Shown: one piece after another, positions 1 through 7,057 of the stretch
How positions within the stretch are numbered: position 1 is the first letter of the stretch
How the letters are laid out: each line of letters opens with the position of its first letter
DNA from: Massilia sp. UBA2604
Lineage (GTDB): Bacteria; Pseudomonadota; Gammaproteobacteria; Burkholderiales; Burkholderiaceae_D
DNA length: 24,202 nt
Direction: 5' to 3'
NCBI GenBank assembly: GCA_002339265.1
Contig: DDKG01000066.1
Span: forward strand, 1-24,202
Notes under the pieces: model-generated
The model's input: the letters and a program-made list of their open reading frames with translations, nothing else
Told to the model about the DNA's origin: nothing
Database searches by the model: none
Made by a program: the position numbers and the translations under genes

Positions 1-2167
1 GCACCGCGACATTGCCGGAGATGGCCGGCGCGGTGGTGTCGACCAGGACGGCAGCGGTCGAGGGCAGGTGGCCGGTGAGCGACAGCACGGCGTTGTTGCC
101 GGCCGCGTCGCGGATCGTCATGCCGCCGAGGGCGATGCTGCCGATGTCGATGCCGTCGGCATCGTTGTCGCCGGCCTGCACGGTGTAGCTGTAGGTGACC
201 GAGTTGGTGTCGCTCGTGACATAGCTGGCGCTGCGCGCGGTGCTACCGATGGTCAGGCCCAGCGTGCTGGGCGTGCCGCCGACCGTAACGTCGATGTTCT
301 CGTTGAACGTCACCTTGAAGGTCAGGACTTCACCCGCGCGGTAGCTGTCGGCGATCGGCGCGGTGATGTTGCCGAGAACGGCTGGCGCGACCGCATCGAC
401 TCGCACGCCGCCCAGTGATGGCAGGTGACCGGCCAGGCTCACATCGGCATTGTTGCCCGCGGCATCCCTGATGGTGTTGCCGTTAGGAAGCGTCAAGCCC
501 CTGATGGCGATGCCGTCGGTGTCGAGGTTGCCCGCCTGAACGACGTAGCGATAGGTGATGCTGTTTGCGGTCTGGGAGAGATGGGTCGCGAACACCGGGG
601 TAGTACCGATCGTCAGCTCGAGCGTGCTGTTGGTCCCGGTGATGGTCACGTTGTCGTCGAACGTGACCGTGAAGTCCAGGTTGCTGCCTGCCGCATAGGT
701 GCCGTTGCTTGGGGGCGTGATGGTGCCGGTGATCGCGGGCGCCACGCCGTCGACGCGGACGCCGGCGGTGGCTCCCATGTTGTTGAGCGTGAGGTCGGCG
801 GGGTTGCCGGCGGCATCGCGGATGGTGCTGGTGCCCAGGGACAGCCCGGTGATCCCGATACCGTTGGCGTCGAGGTCGCCTGCCTGCACCGTGTAGCTGT
901 AGGTGATCGAATTGGCACCCTTCGTCTCATACGTGGCGCTGCGCGCGGCGCCGCCGATGTCGAGGCTCAGCGTACTGCTGGTGCCGGTGACGATCACGTT
1001 TTCGTCGAAAGCGACGGTGAAACTGAGCTTTTCGCCAATGGCGTAAGTCTTGTTTGTCGGCACGGTGACCGAAGTGATGACAGGATCCGTTTCATCCACC
1101 ATTGCCGGCGTCACCACGATGTTGTCGATGTATAGATCCGCGCTGTCCGCAAAAATGAACCTGATCTCATCGATATTGGCATACTCGTTCCCGAACGTCA
1201 GCGTACCGTAGCGCCCATTGACATCGTCGGCGATCAGCGAATACACGATGCCGCCACTGGAAGAGGAGCTGGCCAGATTGACGGAAACCCCAGGCAACGC
1301 TGCGCCATTCGAAAAAGCCAGGATGGTCAACGTTGACGTCGCAAACGTCCCTTGTCCGATCCTGAACGATTCAAGACTGAAGTTCGTCGCGTCGGACGAC
1401 TTCATCGTATACGTCACTGGGCCGGGAGTGCCGTTAAAGTTCAGAGCGACAGCGCGATCGTCTGGATCGTTTTCGTCAATGTTCAGGTACATTGCGAACT
1501 CGCTATTATCGCTGCTGACAACCCCCATGTCGGCAGGAATACTGGATATGAACGTCCAATCCCCCGCAACCAGCGTGTTTCCATCACCTAAAATCAGGCC
1601 CAGGGAGTCGAAATCCTCGCTCGTAATGCCGAGCACCCCAGCAAAGCTCGCCTGACCAGAACCCGTCAGTGCCGATTCAGTCTCGATATCGCCGGTATCC
1701 GCTTCCAGGTCCCAATCGCCACCCAGTAGCGCGCTCCCGCTCGGATCGACGGACGCGGCCACGTCCGCGCCAGTCACCGCCGACAGCGCTTGCAGAAAGC
1801 TCGCCCCGACGGCGCCCGCGCCCACGTCGCAGCCGTAGAGCAGCAGGTCGGCGCCGTCCGCCAGGGCGCCGCGCAGCACGCCCAGATCGGCCTCATGATC
1901 GGCGAGGCCAGCTTCGTCCAGGCGCGTCGCGCCCAGTTGCAATACGCCGGGGGCGCCGTGGGTAAATACGTGGACCGCCTCGATCCCGCTGCGCCCGGCC
2001 AGGGCGGCGGCGATTTGCGTCAGGCCGTCGCGGGCGCCGTCGATCAGCACCGCCTCCACACCTTCTCGCAAGCCATCCAGGAGCGTCTGGTAGCCGGCGA
2101 TGGACGTATCGATGAAGGCGATTTCACCACTGCCGGTGCCAGGCTGGACGTTTGTTGTTGTAGTCAT
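1..2167 (-). CDS. DUF4347 domain surface protein with Ig-like repeats (5' part; C-terminus beyond window)
   Basis: The gene runs leftward off the window, so only the first 722 codons are present. Residues about 14-165 match DUF4347: IDTSIAGYQTLLDGLREG, then HVFTHGAPG, LLLYGCDVGAG and GGDWDLEADTG. This domain sits at the N-terminus of very large bacterial surface or secreted proteins. Residues about 180-355 form a Ser/Asn/Thr-rich beta-type region. From residue 357 there are three Ig-like repeats of 115-119 aa. No Sec signal peptide is visible; relatives are often exported by type I systems through a C-terminal signal, which here would lie outside the window. The ATG at 2167 is chosen because GGAG lies about 7 nt upstream and DUF4347 begins soon after. 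An adhesin or biofilm matrix role is inferred; no catalytic motif was seen. Confidence 0.85.
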   Translation of the reverse strand, partial: MTTTTNVQPGTGSGEIAFIDTSIAGYQTLLDGLREGVEAVLIDGARDGLTQIAAALAGRSGIEAVHVFTHGAPGVLQLGATRLDEAGLADHEADLGVLRGALADGADLLLYGCDVGAGAVGASFLQALSAVTGADVAASVDPSGSALLGGDWDLEADTGDIETESALTGSGQASFAGVLGITSEDFDSLGLILGDGNTLVAGDWTFISSIPADMGVVSSDNSEFAMYLNIDENDPDDRAVALNFNGTPGPVTYTMKSSDATNFSLESFRIGQGTFATSTLTILAFSNGAALPGVSVNLASSSSSGGIVYSLIADDVNGRYGTLTFGNEYANIDEIRFIFADSADLYIDNIVVTPAMVDETDPVITSVTVPTNKTYAIGEKLSFTVAFDENVIVTGTSSTLSLDIGGAARSATYETKGANSITYSYTVQAGDLDANGIGITGLSLGTSTIRDAAGNPADLTLNNMGATAGVRVDGVAPAITGTITPPSNGTYAAGSNLDFTVTFDDNVTITGTNSTLELTIGTTPVFATHLSQTANSITYRYVVQAGNLDTDGIAIRGLTLPNGNTIRDAAGNNADVSLAGHLPSLGGVRVDAVAPAVLGNITAPIADSYRAGEVLTFKVTFNENIDVTVGGTPSTLGLTIGSTARSASYVTSDTNSVTYSYTVQAGDNDADGIDIGSIALGGMTIRDAAGNNAVLSLTGHLPSTAAVLVDTTAPAISGNVAV
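44..1099 (-). repeat. Three tandem Ig-like protein repeats (about 115-119 aa each)
   Basis: Each unit opens with V-D-x-x-x-P and contains FTVxFDENV-like, STLxLxIG, NSxTYxYxVQAGxxDxxGI and TIRDAAGN motifs. Unit starts, taken at the V of the VD motif, are at 1099, 754 and 400, and a fourth unit begins at 43. This gives unit lengths of 345, 354 and 357 bp. The units are clearly diverged rather than identical, so they are old domain duplications and not a fresh expansion. The pattern resembles SwmB-type or cadherin-like Ig repeats of bacterial adhesins. Confidence 0.85.
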
Positions 2168-2562
2168 AAGACGCTCCGATATTATTGAGAAAGATGCGAA
2201 ATCGGCAAGCTGGTATTTACCAAAAGTAGCTCGGGAAATTTGCCGGATTTCAATAGCAAGAAACTCTCTCACGGACCGCTAGATGATGCAAAGAAAAATG
2301 CTCAAAAGTAAGCTTTTTTTGCGAAGGAGTGTGGTTAATTGGGATATTTTCATACCAGAAAAAACGGAAAGCATGAGTTCGTTTCCCTATTGCAACAATC
2401 CGAAGTGAAAGAGGGCTGGTGGGACAAGATCGGGAGAACCGGCGTGCAGGTGCGCGCTCCGATCGATGACGACACGGTTGACCACCGCCGGGCCGCACAG
2501 GCCAGATCCGATTCGTTATAATGACGGCCTATTATTGACTCTCCAGCAACCAAGGACCATCC
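2168..2562. other. Divergent intergenic region between the DUF4347 gene and ppa
   Basis: This 395-bp spacer is AT-rich next to the genes (hand count 20/60 GC for 2281-2340). It must hold the minus-strand promoter of the DUF4347 gene and the plus-strand promoter of ppa. On the minus strand a TTGAAA hexamer is visible, but no convincing -10 lies at a normal distance, so no promoter is called for that gene. A T-run at 2314-2320 has only a weak A:T stem. A 60-codon open frame at 2339-2521 has no family resemblance and is judged non-coding. Confidence 0.6.
2517..2522 (+). promoter_or_regulatory. -10 element of the ppa promoter
   Basis: A perfect TATAAT lies 40 nt before the ppa ATG, giving an expected leader of about 34 nt. 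No good -35 is present at 16-18 nt spacing; the TTGACC at 2478-2483 is 33 nt away and cannot pair with it. A strong -10 with a poor -35 is plausible for a housekeeping gene. Confidence 0.5.
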
Positions 2563-3102
2563 ATGAGCCTGAATAACGTCCCAGCCGGCAAAGACGTGCC
2601 GAACGACTTCAACGTCATCATCGAAATCCCGATGAACGCCGATCCGGTCAAGTACGAGGTCGACAAGGACAGCGGCGCGATCTTCGTCGACCGTTTCATG
2701 GGGACGGCCATGCACTATCCGTGCAACTACGGCTATGTGCCGCAGACCATCGCCGACGACGGCGACCCATGCGACGTGCTGGTCATCACCCCGTTCCCGC
2801 TGCCGCCGGGCGTGGTGGTGCGCTGCCGCGCGCTGGGCGTGCTGAAGATGACCGATGACGGCGGCGGCGACGCCAAGGTGATCGCGGTGCCGGTCGAAAA
2901 AGTGCTGCCGATGTACAAGAAAATCCAGTCGCTGGAAGACCTGGAAGAGCTGCGCCTGAAGCAGATCCAGCACTTCTTCGAGCACTACAAGGATCTGGAG
3001 CCGGGCAAATGGGTCAAGATCGAAGGCTGGGCCGGCATCGATGAAGCCAAGGCCGAGCTGGTCAATGGCGTGGAAGCGTACAAGAAGGGCGCCCAGGCGT
3101 AA
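2563..3102 (+). CDS. ppa: Inorganic pyrophosphatase (family I, soluble)
   Basis: Hydrolyses cytosolic pyrophosphate to two phosphates, pulling biosynthetic polymerisation reactions forward. The 179-aa length fits bacterial family I enzymes. The signature D66-G-D68-P-C-D71-V is intact and corresponds to the Mg-binding Asp trio of the E. coli enzyme. Other expected active-site residues are visible: E21, K30, R44, Y56, D98/D99, D103, K105, Y142 and K143. The ATG at 2563 is preceded by AAGGA at normal spacing. The gene stands alone, with its own -10 element upstream and a strong terminator downstream. Nothing unusual is seen. Confidence 0.97.
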   Translation: MSLNNVPAGKDVPNDFNVIIEIPMNADPVKYEVDKDSGAIFVDRFMGTAMHYPCNYGYVPQTIADDGDPCDVLVITPFPLPPGVVVRCRALGVLKMTDDGGGDAKVIAVPVEKVLPMYKKIQSLEDLEELRLKQIQHFFEHYKDLEPGKWVKIEGWAGIDEAKAELVNGVEAYKKGAQA

Positions 3103-3125
3103 TCGCCTAGTTCCATTCTTCGCTG

Positions 3126-3161
3126 AAAGCCGGCGCCCGCGAGGGCGCCGGCTTTCTTTTT
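3126..3161 (+). terminator. Intrinsic terminator of ppa
   Basis: A perfect 13-bp stem (3126-3138 with 3143-3155, GCGA loop) is followed by CTTTTT on the plus strand. It begins 24 nt after the ppa stop. The protease gene converges from the right and ends at 3191. On that strand the hairpin is followed only by a short U-tract (TTTC), so it may stop that transcript too, but less efficiently. Confidence 0.9.
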
Positions 3162-3190
3162 GCCCCGTCGTTGCAGCCTATCGGCTCCGC

Positions 3191-4681
3191 TTACCAGCCG
3201 AGGTCGCGCAGCAGCGGCAGCGTCAGGTCGCGCGGTGGCATCAGCACATAGCGCAGGTCGCTGTTGATCGACGGCTCCATCAGCAGGTTGCGCGTGGCCT
3301 CGGTCGTGAAGTGCGAGACCGAGGAACCGGGCGCGTTGACACCGGGCGTATACATGAGCATGCGGCGCCGGTGGTCGGTGCCGGCCAGCCGCGCCGGGTC
3401 GGACTGCAGTCGCGCCACCACGCCGGAGCGGTTGGGCGTGCGGTTCTGGAGCGCCAGCTTGAGCGCTTGTCCATCGGCGCGCGTGATGCGGGCCGAGGGA
3501 ATCGCGATGCTCGGATCGAGCCCCGGCATGCCGGCCACTTCGCCCGCCGCGCTGTCGGCCACGATCATGCCGAGCGCACCGGCGGCCTGCACATTGCGCG
3601 CCTTGACCACGTAGTCGCAACTGCCGCGGTCGACCAGGGCGATATTGCCGCGCACCGCCAGCGCATTGACGGCGCTCAGGGGAGTGCAGGCCAGTCCATT
3701 GCCGTTGAGCTGGTCGACCACCGGCATCAGCTGCGCGCTGACCGGCGCGTTGCGGATCGCCGGGCCGAAGCTGGCGTCGCCCACCGCGTACTCGCCCGCG
3801 GCGGCGCCGGCATTCTCGCCGCTGATTGTCAGCACCGATGCCGGGCTCAGCACGGCCGGCGTGGAGCGGGTGACATACCAGCCGTTCCAGGACAGGCCGC
3901 GCCAGGTGGTGGCGCTGGCCACCCGCTCGGCCTCCGTCATCTGCACCCACAGGCGCTCCCGGCGGTTGTCGATCAGGTTGAAGTCCCAGACCGAGGGCCG
4001 GCCGAGCAGGAAGGCGCCGGTCTCGTCGTCAGTGAAGGTCTGGAAACCGAGGCCGTGGGCGATCTCGTGCAGCAGGGTGGCCACCAGGTCGATCTGGCTG
4101 CCGGCCTTGCGGTCGAGCCCCAGGTAGAAGGTGAGGCCGGGAACGCAGTCGGCGAACAGGCCGAGCCGCGAATTGAAGCGCGCGACGATGTGCGGATCGC
4201 CCGGCGCGGCGAAATCGACGCCGGCCAGCTTGCCGGCCAGGGCGGTCGGATACCAGGTGCCGTTGATCGGCGCGGTCGGGAAGTTGGCGACCACCTGGTA
4301 GGCGCCGGCCGCGCCGAGCACGGCGCCGGTGCTGTTGCAGTCGAGCGGCAGGAAGGCGGCGCCGATGCGGATCGGCACGGTGCTGACCAGGTGCGCGGCC
4401 CAGATGTCGGCGGCGTAGCGGAAGGCGTGCAGGCGCTGCGCGCCCAGGGTGGTGCCGGGATTGCCGCCGACCGGCATGGCCGGGGTCGGATCGTTGAAAC
4501 CGACGCCGGGGGCGTTCTGGTTGATGATCTCGATGGTGGCCGCGCGTGCGCTGCCGGCGCCGGCGAAGCCGACGAAGGCGGCCACGGCCAGCAGGGCAAT
4601 GGCGGCGACGCGGGCGAGAGGGCCAGGATGGCCGGGACAGGCGCCGGCGGCGCGGCCGGCAAGGCGTTCAATGATGGTCAT
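3191..4681 (-). CDS. Secreted metzincin-like metalloprotease with inserted PA domain
   Basis: Predicted 496-aa exported zinc protease. Residues 1-47 form a signal peptide with a long hydrophobic stretch (about 24-40) ending in SARA/ATIE. The zinc motif HEIAHGLGF is at 205-213. A PA (protease-associated) domain covers about 325-410 (RGNIALVDRGSCDYVVKA, then AAGALGMIVAD). The third metzincin ligand is absent directly after HExxH, but GSSVSHF (H457) followed by NLLMEP (M468) near the C-terminus resembles the split third-His and Met-turn arrangement of leishmanolysin (M8). The ATG at 4681 is chosen over an in-frame start at 4774, because the latter would put about 31 residues before the signal peptide. 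It overlaps the upstream gene's end by 14 nt, which suggests translational coupling. Substrate is unknown; activity is inferred. Confidence 0.8.
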   Translation of the reverse strand: MTIIERLAGRAAGACPGHPGPLARVAAIALLAVAAFVGFAGAGSARAATIEIINQNAPGVGFNDPTPAMPVGGNPGTTLGAQRLHAFRYAADIWAAHLVSTVPIRIGAAFLPLDCNSTGAVLGAAGAYQVVANFPTAPINGTWYPTALAGKLAGVDFAAPGDPHIVARFNSRLGLFADCVPGLTFYLGLDRKAGSQIDLVATLLHEIAHGLGFQTFTDDETGAFLLGRPSVWDFNLIDNRRERLWVQMTEAERVASATTWRGLSWNGWYVTRSTPAVLSPASVLTISGENAGAAAGEYAVGDASFGPAIRNAPVSAQLMPVVDQLNGNGLACTPLSAVNALAVRGNIALVDRGSCDYVVKARNVQAAGALGMIVADSAAGEVAGMPGLDPSIAIPSARITRADGQALKLALQNRTPNRSGVVARLQSDPARLAGTDHRRRMLMYTPGVNAPGSSVSHFTTEATRNLLMEPSINSDLRYVLMPPRDLTLPLLRDLGW

Positions 4682-5063
4682 GGCGGGAGGCTCCCTGCGC
4701 GGCCGGCGCGGATTGGTCGAGGATGCGGGCGGCGGCGTGGGCGCCGTCGACGCAGTGGTGGTCGAGCTTGCCATCGGCGCCGCGCTTGACGACGGCGTAC
4801 ACGAGGCCGCGCTCGCCCAGCACGGCGCTGCTTTCGCCGCGTGTGCCAGTCACCGCCTGCGGCTGTGCCGGCGCCTCGCGCGTGGTGGTGGCGGAAGAGG
4901 CGCGCAAGGCGCGCAGTTCGGTCGCGGTCGGCGCGCGCAGTTCGCCGGTTTCGGCGTCGCGCACGACGGTGAGGCCCTGGGCGGACGGCGCCTGCGGAGC
5001 GGCGCCGGCGTTGGCGCACAGCGCCGAGAGGGGAAGGATGAGGAAGGAAAGTGCGGTTCGCAT
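4668..5063 (-). CDS. Small exported protein, PEP-CTERM-associated (post-PEP-CTERM type)
   Basis: 131 aa. The N-terminus MRTALSFLILPLSALCANAGA is a signal peptide with probable cleavage near residue 20. The mature part contains GLTVVRDAETGELRAPTATE, a motif that recurs in small Oxalobacteraceae and Xanthomonadales proteins encoded next to PEP-CTERM genes; I recall the NCBI label post-PEP-CTERM-1 domain, but cannot check it here. The C-terminus is His-rich (LDHHCVDGAHAA, RHDHH), which could bind metal. The gene starts 15 nt after the PEP-CTERM gene, with GGAG about 8 nt before its ATG, and overlaps the protease gene by 14 nt, so the three genes form one operon. Function is unknown; a chaperone or inhibitor role for the protease is possible but unsupported. 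Confidence 0.75.
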   Translation of the reverse strand: MRTALSFLILPLSALCANAGAAPQAPSAQGLTVVRDAETGELRAPTATELRALRASSATTTREAPAQPQAVTGTRGESSAVLGERGLVYAVVKRGADGKLDHHCVDGAHAAARILDQSAPAAQGASRHDHH

Positions 5064-5078
5064 GGGATTCTCCGGTTT

Positions 5079-5318
5079 TCAATGGCGCCCGCGGCGCTGC
5101 ATCAGGCCAATGACGCCCAGGCCGCTCGCCAGCACCAGCAGGCCGGCCGGCTCTGGTATGAGGGTGACGCCCCGCACGTCGTCCAGGCCGACGTGGCCGG
5201 GCGTGGCCGGGTCTCCCAGGCGCTCGTTGGGTGCATCGACCTCGGCCTTGGCGGCCAGGGACGAGGATGCGGCGACGGTGACTGCCGCTGTCTCAATCAG
5301 GATATGGAGTCTTTTCAT
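5079..5318 (-). CDS. Very short PEP-CTERM sorting-signal protein
   Basis: 79 aa. It has a signal peptide (MKRLHILIETAAVTVAASSS, cleavage near AKA/EV at about 25). A mature part of only about 28 residues precedes the C-terminal PEP-CTERM tail: VTLIPEPAGLLVLASGLGVI followed by GLMQRRGRH. That tail has the Pro-Glu-Pro motif, the transmembrane helix and the terminal Arg cluster recognised by exosortase. The open frame extends upstream to 5426, but only the ATG at 5318 puts the signal peptide at the N-terminus; its ribosome binding site is weak. It is the first gene of the operon with the His-rich exported protein and the protease. No exosortase gene is in the window. Confidence 0.75.
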   Translation of the reverse strand: MKRLHILIETAAVTVAASSSLAAKAEVDAPNERLGDPATPGHVGLDDVRGVTLIPEPAGLLVLASGLGVIGLMQRRGRH

Positions 5319-5553
5319 TCTGTGTATGCATGGGCCAGTAGGAATGGGATTCCTCGCGCTGGCTGACGACGAGGGCATTTGCCTATTCATGATAAAAATG
5401 GCAACCTCGGCGTTATTGATATGCATTCAGCGTGACGAGCAGGACGTGCCGTTTCCCTCAATCGCGGCAACGGAACTTGACGAACACGCTTGAATTCGCG
5501 CAAGTCTATGCGGAAGGGAAATCGAAATAAGGAAAGGCGGGACAAAACCGGAC

Positions 5554-5573
5554 CCCGGCGCGAAGGCGCCGGG
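5554..5573 (-). terminator. Possible weak terminator after the monooxygenase gene
   Basis: An 8-bp perfect GC stem (CCCGGCGC/GCGCCGGG, loop GAAG) lies about 70 nt beyond the monooxygenase stop. On the minus strand it is followed by GTCCGGTTTTG, so the T-run is short and displaced. It could be a weak or Rho-assisted terminator. Confidence 0.4.
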
Positions 5574-5592
5574 TGGAGAGCGGAAATGATGC

Positions 5593-5616
5593 GGAACGCC
5601 GGAACGCCGGAACGCC
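5593..5616. repeat. Three tandem copies of an 8-bp repeat
   Basis: GGAACGCC is repeated exactly three times without interruption in non-coding DNA just past the monooxygenase stop. A unit of this length can expand or contract by slipped-strand mispairing, but here it lies downstream of a gene and no effect on expression is obvious. Confidence 0.8.
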
Positions 5617-5644
5617 GGCCCGGTGGCGTGAGGACGAGTCCGGC

Positions 5645-6766
5645 TTACAGCGGCGCGAGCAGCGGCGCATAGCTGCGCCGGTACAGCTTGTCGCCGAGGA
5701 GGCCGAAGATGGCGGCGCGCGCCAGCGCGGGCAGGGCGCGCATCTTGTCCCGGGCCGCGCACTGGCGCTGCACCCAGCGGATCCGCTGCAGGCGCCGGCG
5801 CGTGTACGAAGCCAACGCCGCATCGAGACCCTGTCCGGCGGCCAGGACGTCGGACAGCACCACCGCGTCCTCGATGGCCAGGGCCGCACCCTGCGCCATA
5901 TTGGGCGAGGCCGCGTGGGCGGCGTCGCCGATGAAGACAACCCGTTCCTGCGCCCAGTCGTCCATGACCACCTGGCCGAGGCGGCCGAAGTGAACCCGTT
6001 CCTCATCCTGCTGTCCGCGTTCGAGCAGTAGGGTCATCGGCGCGGCGAACTTCTGGAACAGTTCCGGCAGGCAGGCATGGCGGTAGGACTCGGCATCCGC
6101 CCCCGGCGGCAGGGTCAGGTCGGCATAGACATAGACCTCGCTGGCGCTCACGGGAATCGCGAGCAGCGTGCAGCCATTGCCGAGCATGGCGGTCCAGCCC
6201 GCGACGCCGGCGATGTTCTGGGTGATGAAGCGCCAGCACACCTGGCGGCCGTACTGTGGGTTGACATCGGGGCGGACGATCCGGCGCACGCCCGAATGGA
6301 TGCCGTCGGCGCCCACCACCAGGTCATAGGTGGCCGACCTGCCGTCGGTAAAGGCGACCTCGCAGCGTCCGCCCGACTGGTCGATGGCCGCGACCGACAC
6401 GTCGTGGCGCACCTTCGATTCGCCGAAGGCGGCGCCCAGGATGGCGTGCAGCCGTGCATGCGGCAGCGACAGGCAGGGGCCGCAGCGCGACCAGACGTCG
6501 CCGGTGCGGGTCTCGGTCAGTGTCCAGCCGCGGTGGTCCAGGATCTTCTGGCTGCGCACCGCCACGGCGCTGCTGCGCACGCGGTCGAGCAGGCCCAGGC
6601 TGGCGATGGCGCGCGTGGCGTTGCCGGGAAGGTAGAGCCCGGTGCCGGACGGCGACGGCGCGGCTTGCCGCTCCACGAGGTCGGCCGCGATGCCGCGTTG
6701 TTCAAGGGCAAGGCCCAGCGAAAGGCCGGCAATGCCGCCGCCCACGATCAAGATTTTCCTTTGCAT
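5645..6766 (-). CDS. FAD-dependent monooxygenase (class A, UbiH/salicylate-hydroxylase-like fold)
   Basis: 373 aa. Cytosolic flavoprotein predicted to hydroxylate a small, probably aromatic substrate using NAD(P)H and oxygen. The N-terminal Rossmann motif is GGGIAG at 9-14, with E32 at the end of the second strand to bind the FAD ribose. The middle DG motif is GADG at 152-155, and the FAD pyrophosphate motif is FIGDAAHAASPNMAQGA from about 278. All three family signatures are intact and the length is normal. The gene is single, separated from its divergent neighbour vgrG by 291 bp. No partner catabolic gene is adjacent, so the substrate cannot be named. No signal peptide is seen. Confidence 0.88.
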   Translation of the reverse strand: MQRKILIVGGGIAGLSLGLALEQRGIAADLVERQAAPSPSGTGLYLPGNATRAIASLGLLDRVRSSAVAVRSQKILDHRGWTLTETRTGDVWSRCGPCLSLPHARLHAILGAAFGESKVRHDVSVAAIDQSGGRCEVAFTDGRSATYDLVVGADGIHSGVRRIVRPDVNPQYGRQVCWRFITQNIAGVAGWTAMLGNGCTLLAIPVSASEVYVYADLTLPPGADAESYRHACLPELFQKFAAPMTLLLERGQQDEERVHFGRLGQVVMDDWAQERVVFIGDAAHAASPNMAQGAALAIEDAVVLSDVLAAGQGLDAALASYTRRRLQRIRWVQRQCAARDKMRALPALARAAIFGLLGDKLYRRSYAPLLAPL

Positions 6767-7057
6767 CTGTCTGCCGCCCGTTCATTCGTTCGTCAAGGGG
6801 ACCGACCGATCGATCCCGCATGAAGATACGCGGCGCGGCGTGTTTCGGATGCGCTACCCCACGCCGCGCTCGCCCCGCTTGTGGCGGGCGATCATTATTG
6901 ATGCGTCGCAACTGCTATGGAAAGAGGGGCGGTGCGCCATTTCCTCTGCGATATCTTGATAGCCGTCCCTTTCCTCACCGCACGGAACCTCGGCCTCCAC
7001 CGATAGGTCCGCGATATACCCGCCCAAGCGAAAGATTACCGATAAGGAGGATGGCTG
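6767..7057. other. Divergent promoter region of the monooxygenase gene and the vgrG operon
   Basis: The 291-bp spacer must hold both start sites. The vgrG ribosome binding site TAAGGAGG is clear at 7043-7050. No confident -35/-10 pair and no sigma54 -24/-12 element could be read on either strand. Confidence 0.5.

Larger units (their letters stand above)
5319..5644. other. Intergenic region upstream of the PEP-CTERM operon
   Basis: This 326-bp spacer lies between the monooxygenase stop and the PEP-CTERM gene; both genes point left. It holds a weak hairpin (5554-5573), a three-copy octamer repeat (5593-5616) and presumably the PEP-CTERM operon promoter. I searched the minus strand for sigma70 and sigma54 patterns and found no convincing pair. 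Confidence 0.6.

Noticed and set aside
2301..2320. T-run with a short A:T stem as an intrinsic terminator
   Set aside because: The stem would be five A:T-rich pairs with no GC core, and no gene reads into it on the plus strand.
2478..2483. TTGACC as the -35 element of ppa
   Set aside because: It is 33 nt from the TATAAT, far outside the 15-19 nt range.
2339..2521. A 60-codon plus-strand open frame in front of ppa
   Set aside because: No ribosome binding site, no family resemblance, and it runs into the ppa -10 element.
3041..4789. A 582-codon plus-strand open frame across the ppa end and the protease gene
   Set aside because: It runs through the ppa terminator and is antisense to a protease with clear signal peptide and zinc motif.
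6841..7040. Sigma54 or sigma70 promoter for vgrG
   Set aside because: TTGATG and TATGGA hexamers are only 12 nt apart, and no GG-N10-GC pair with a good consensus was found.
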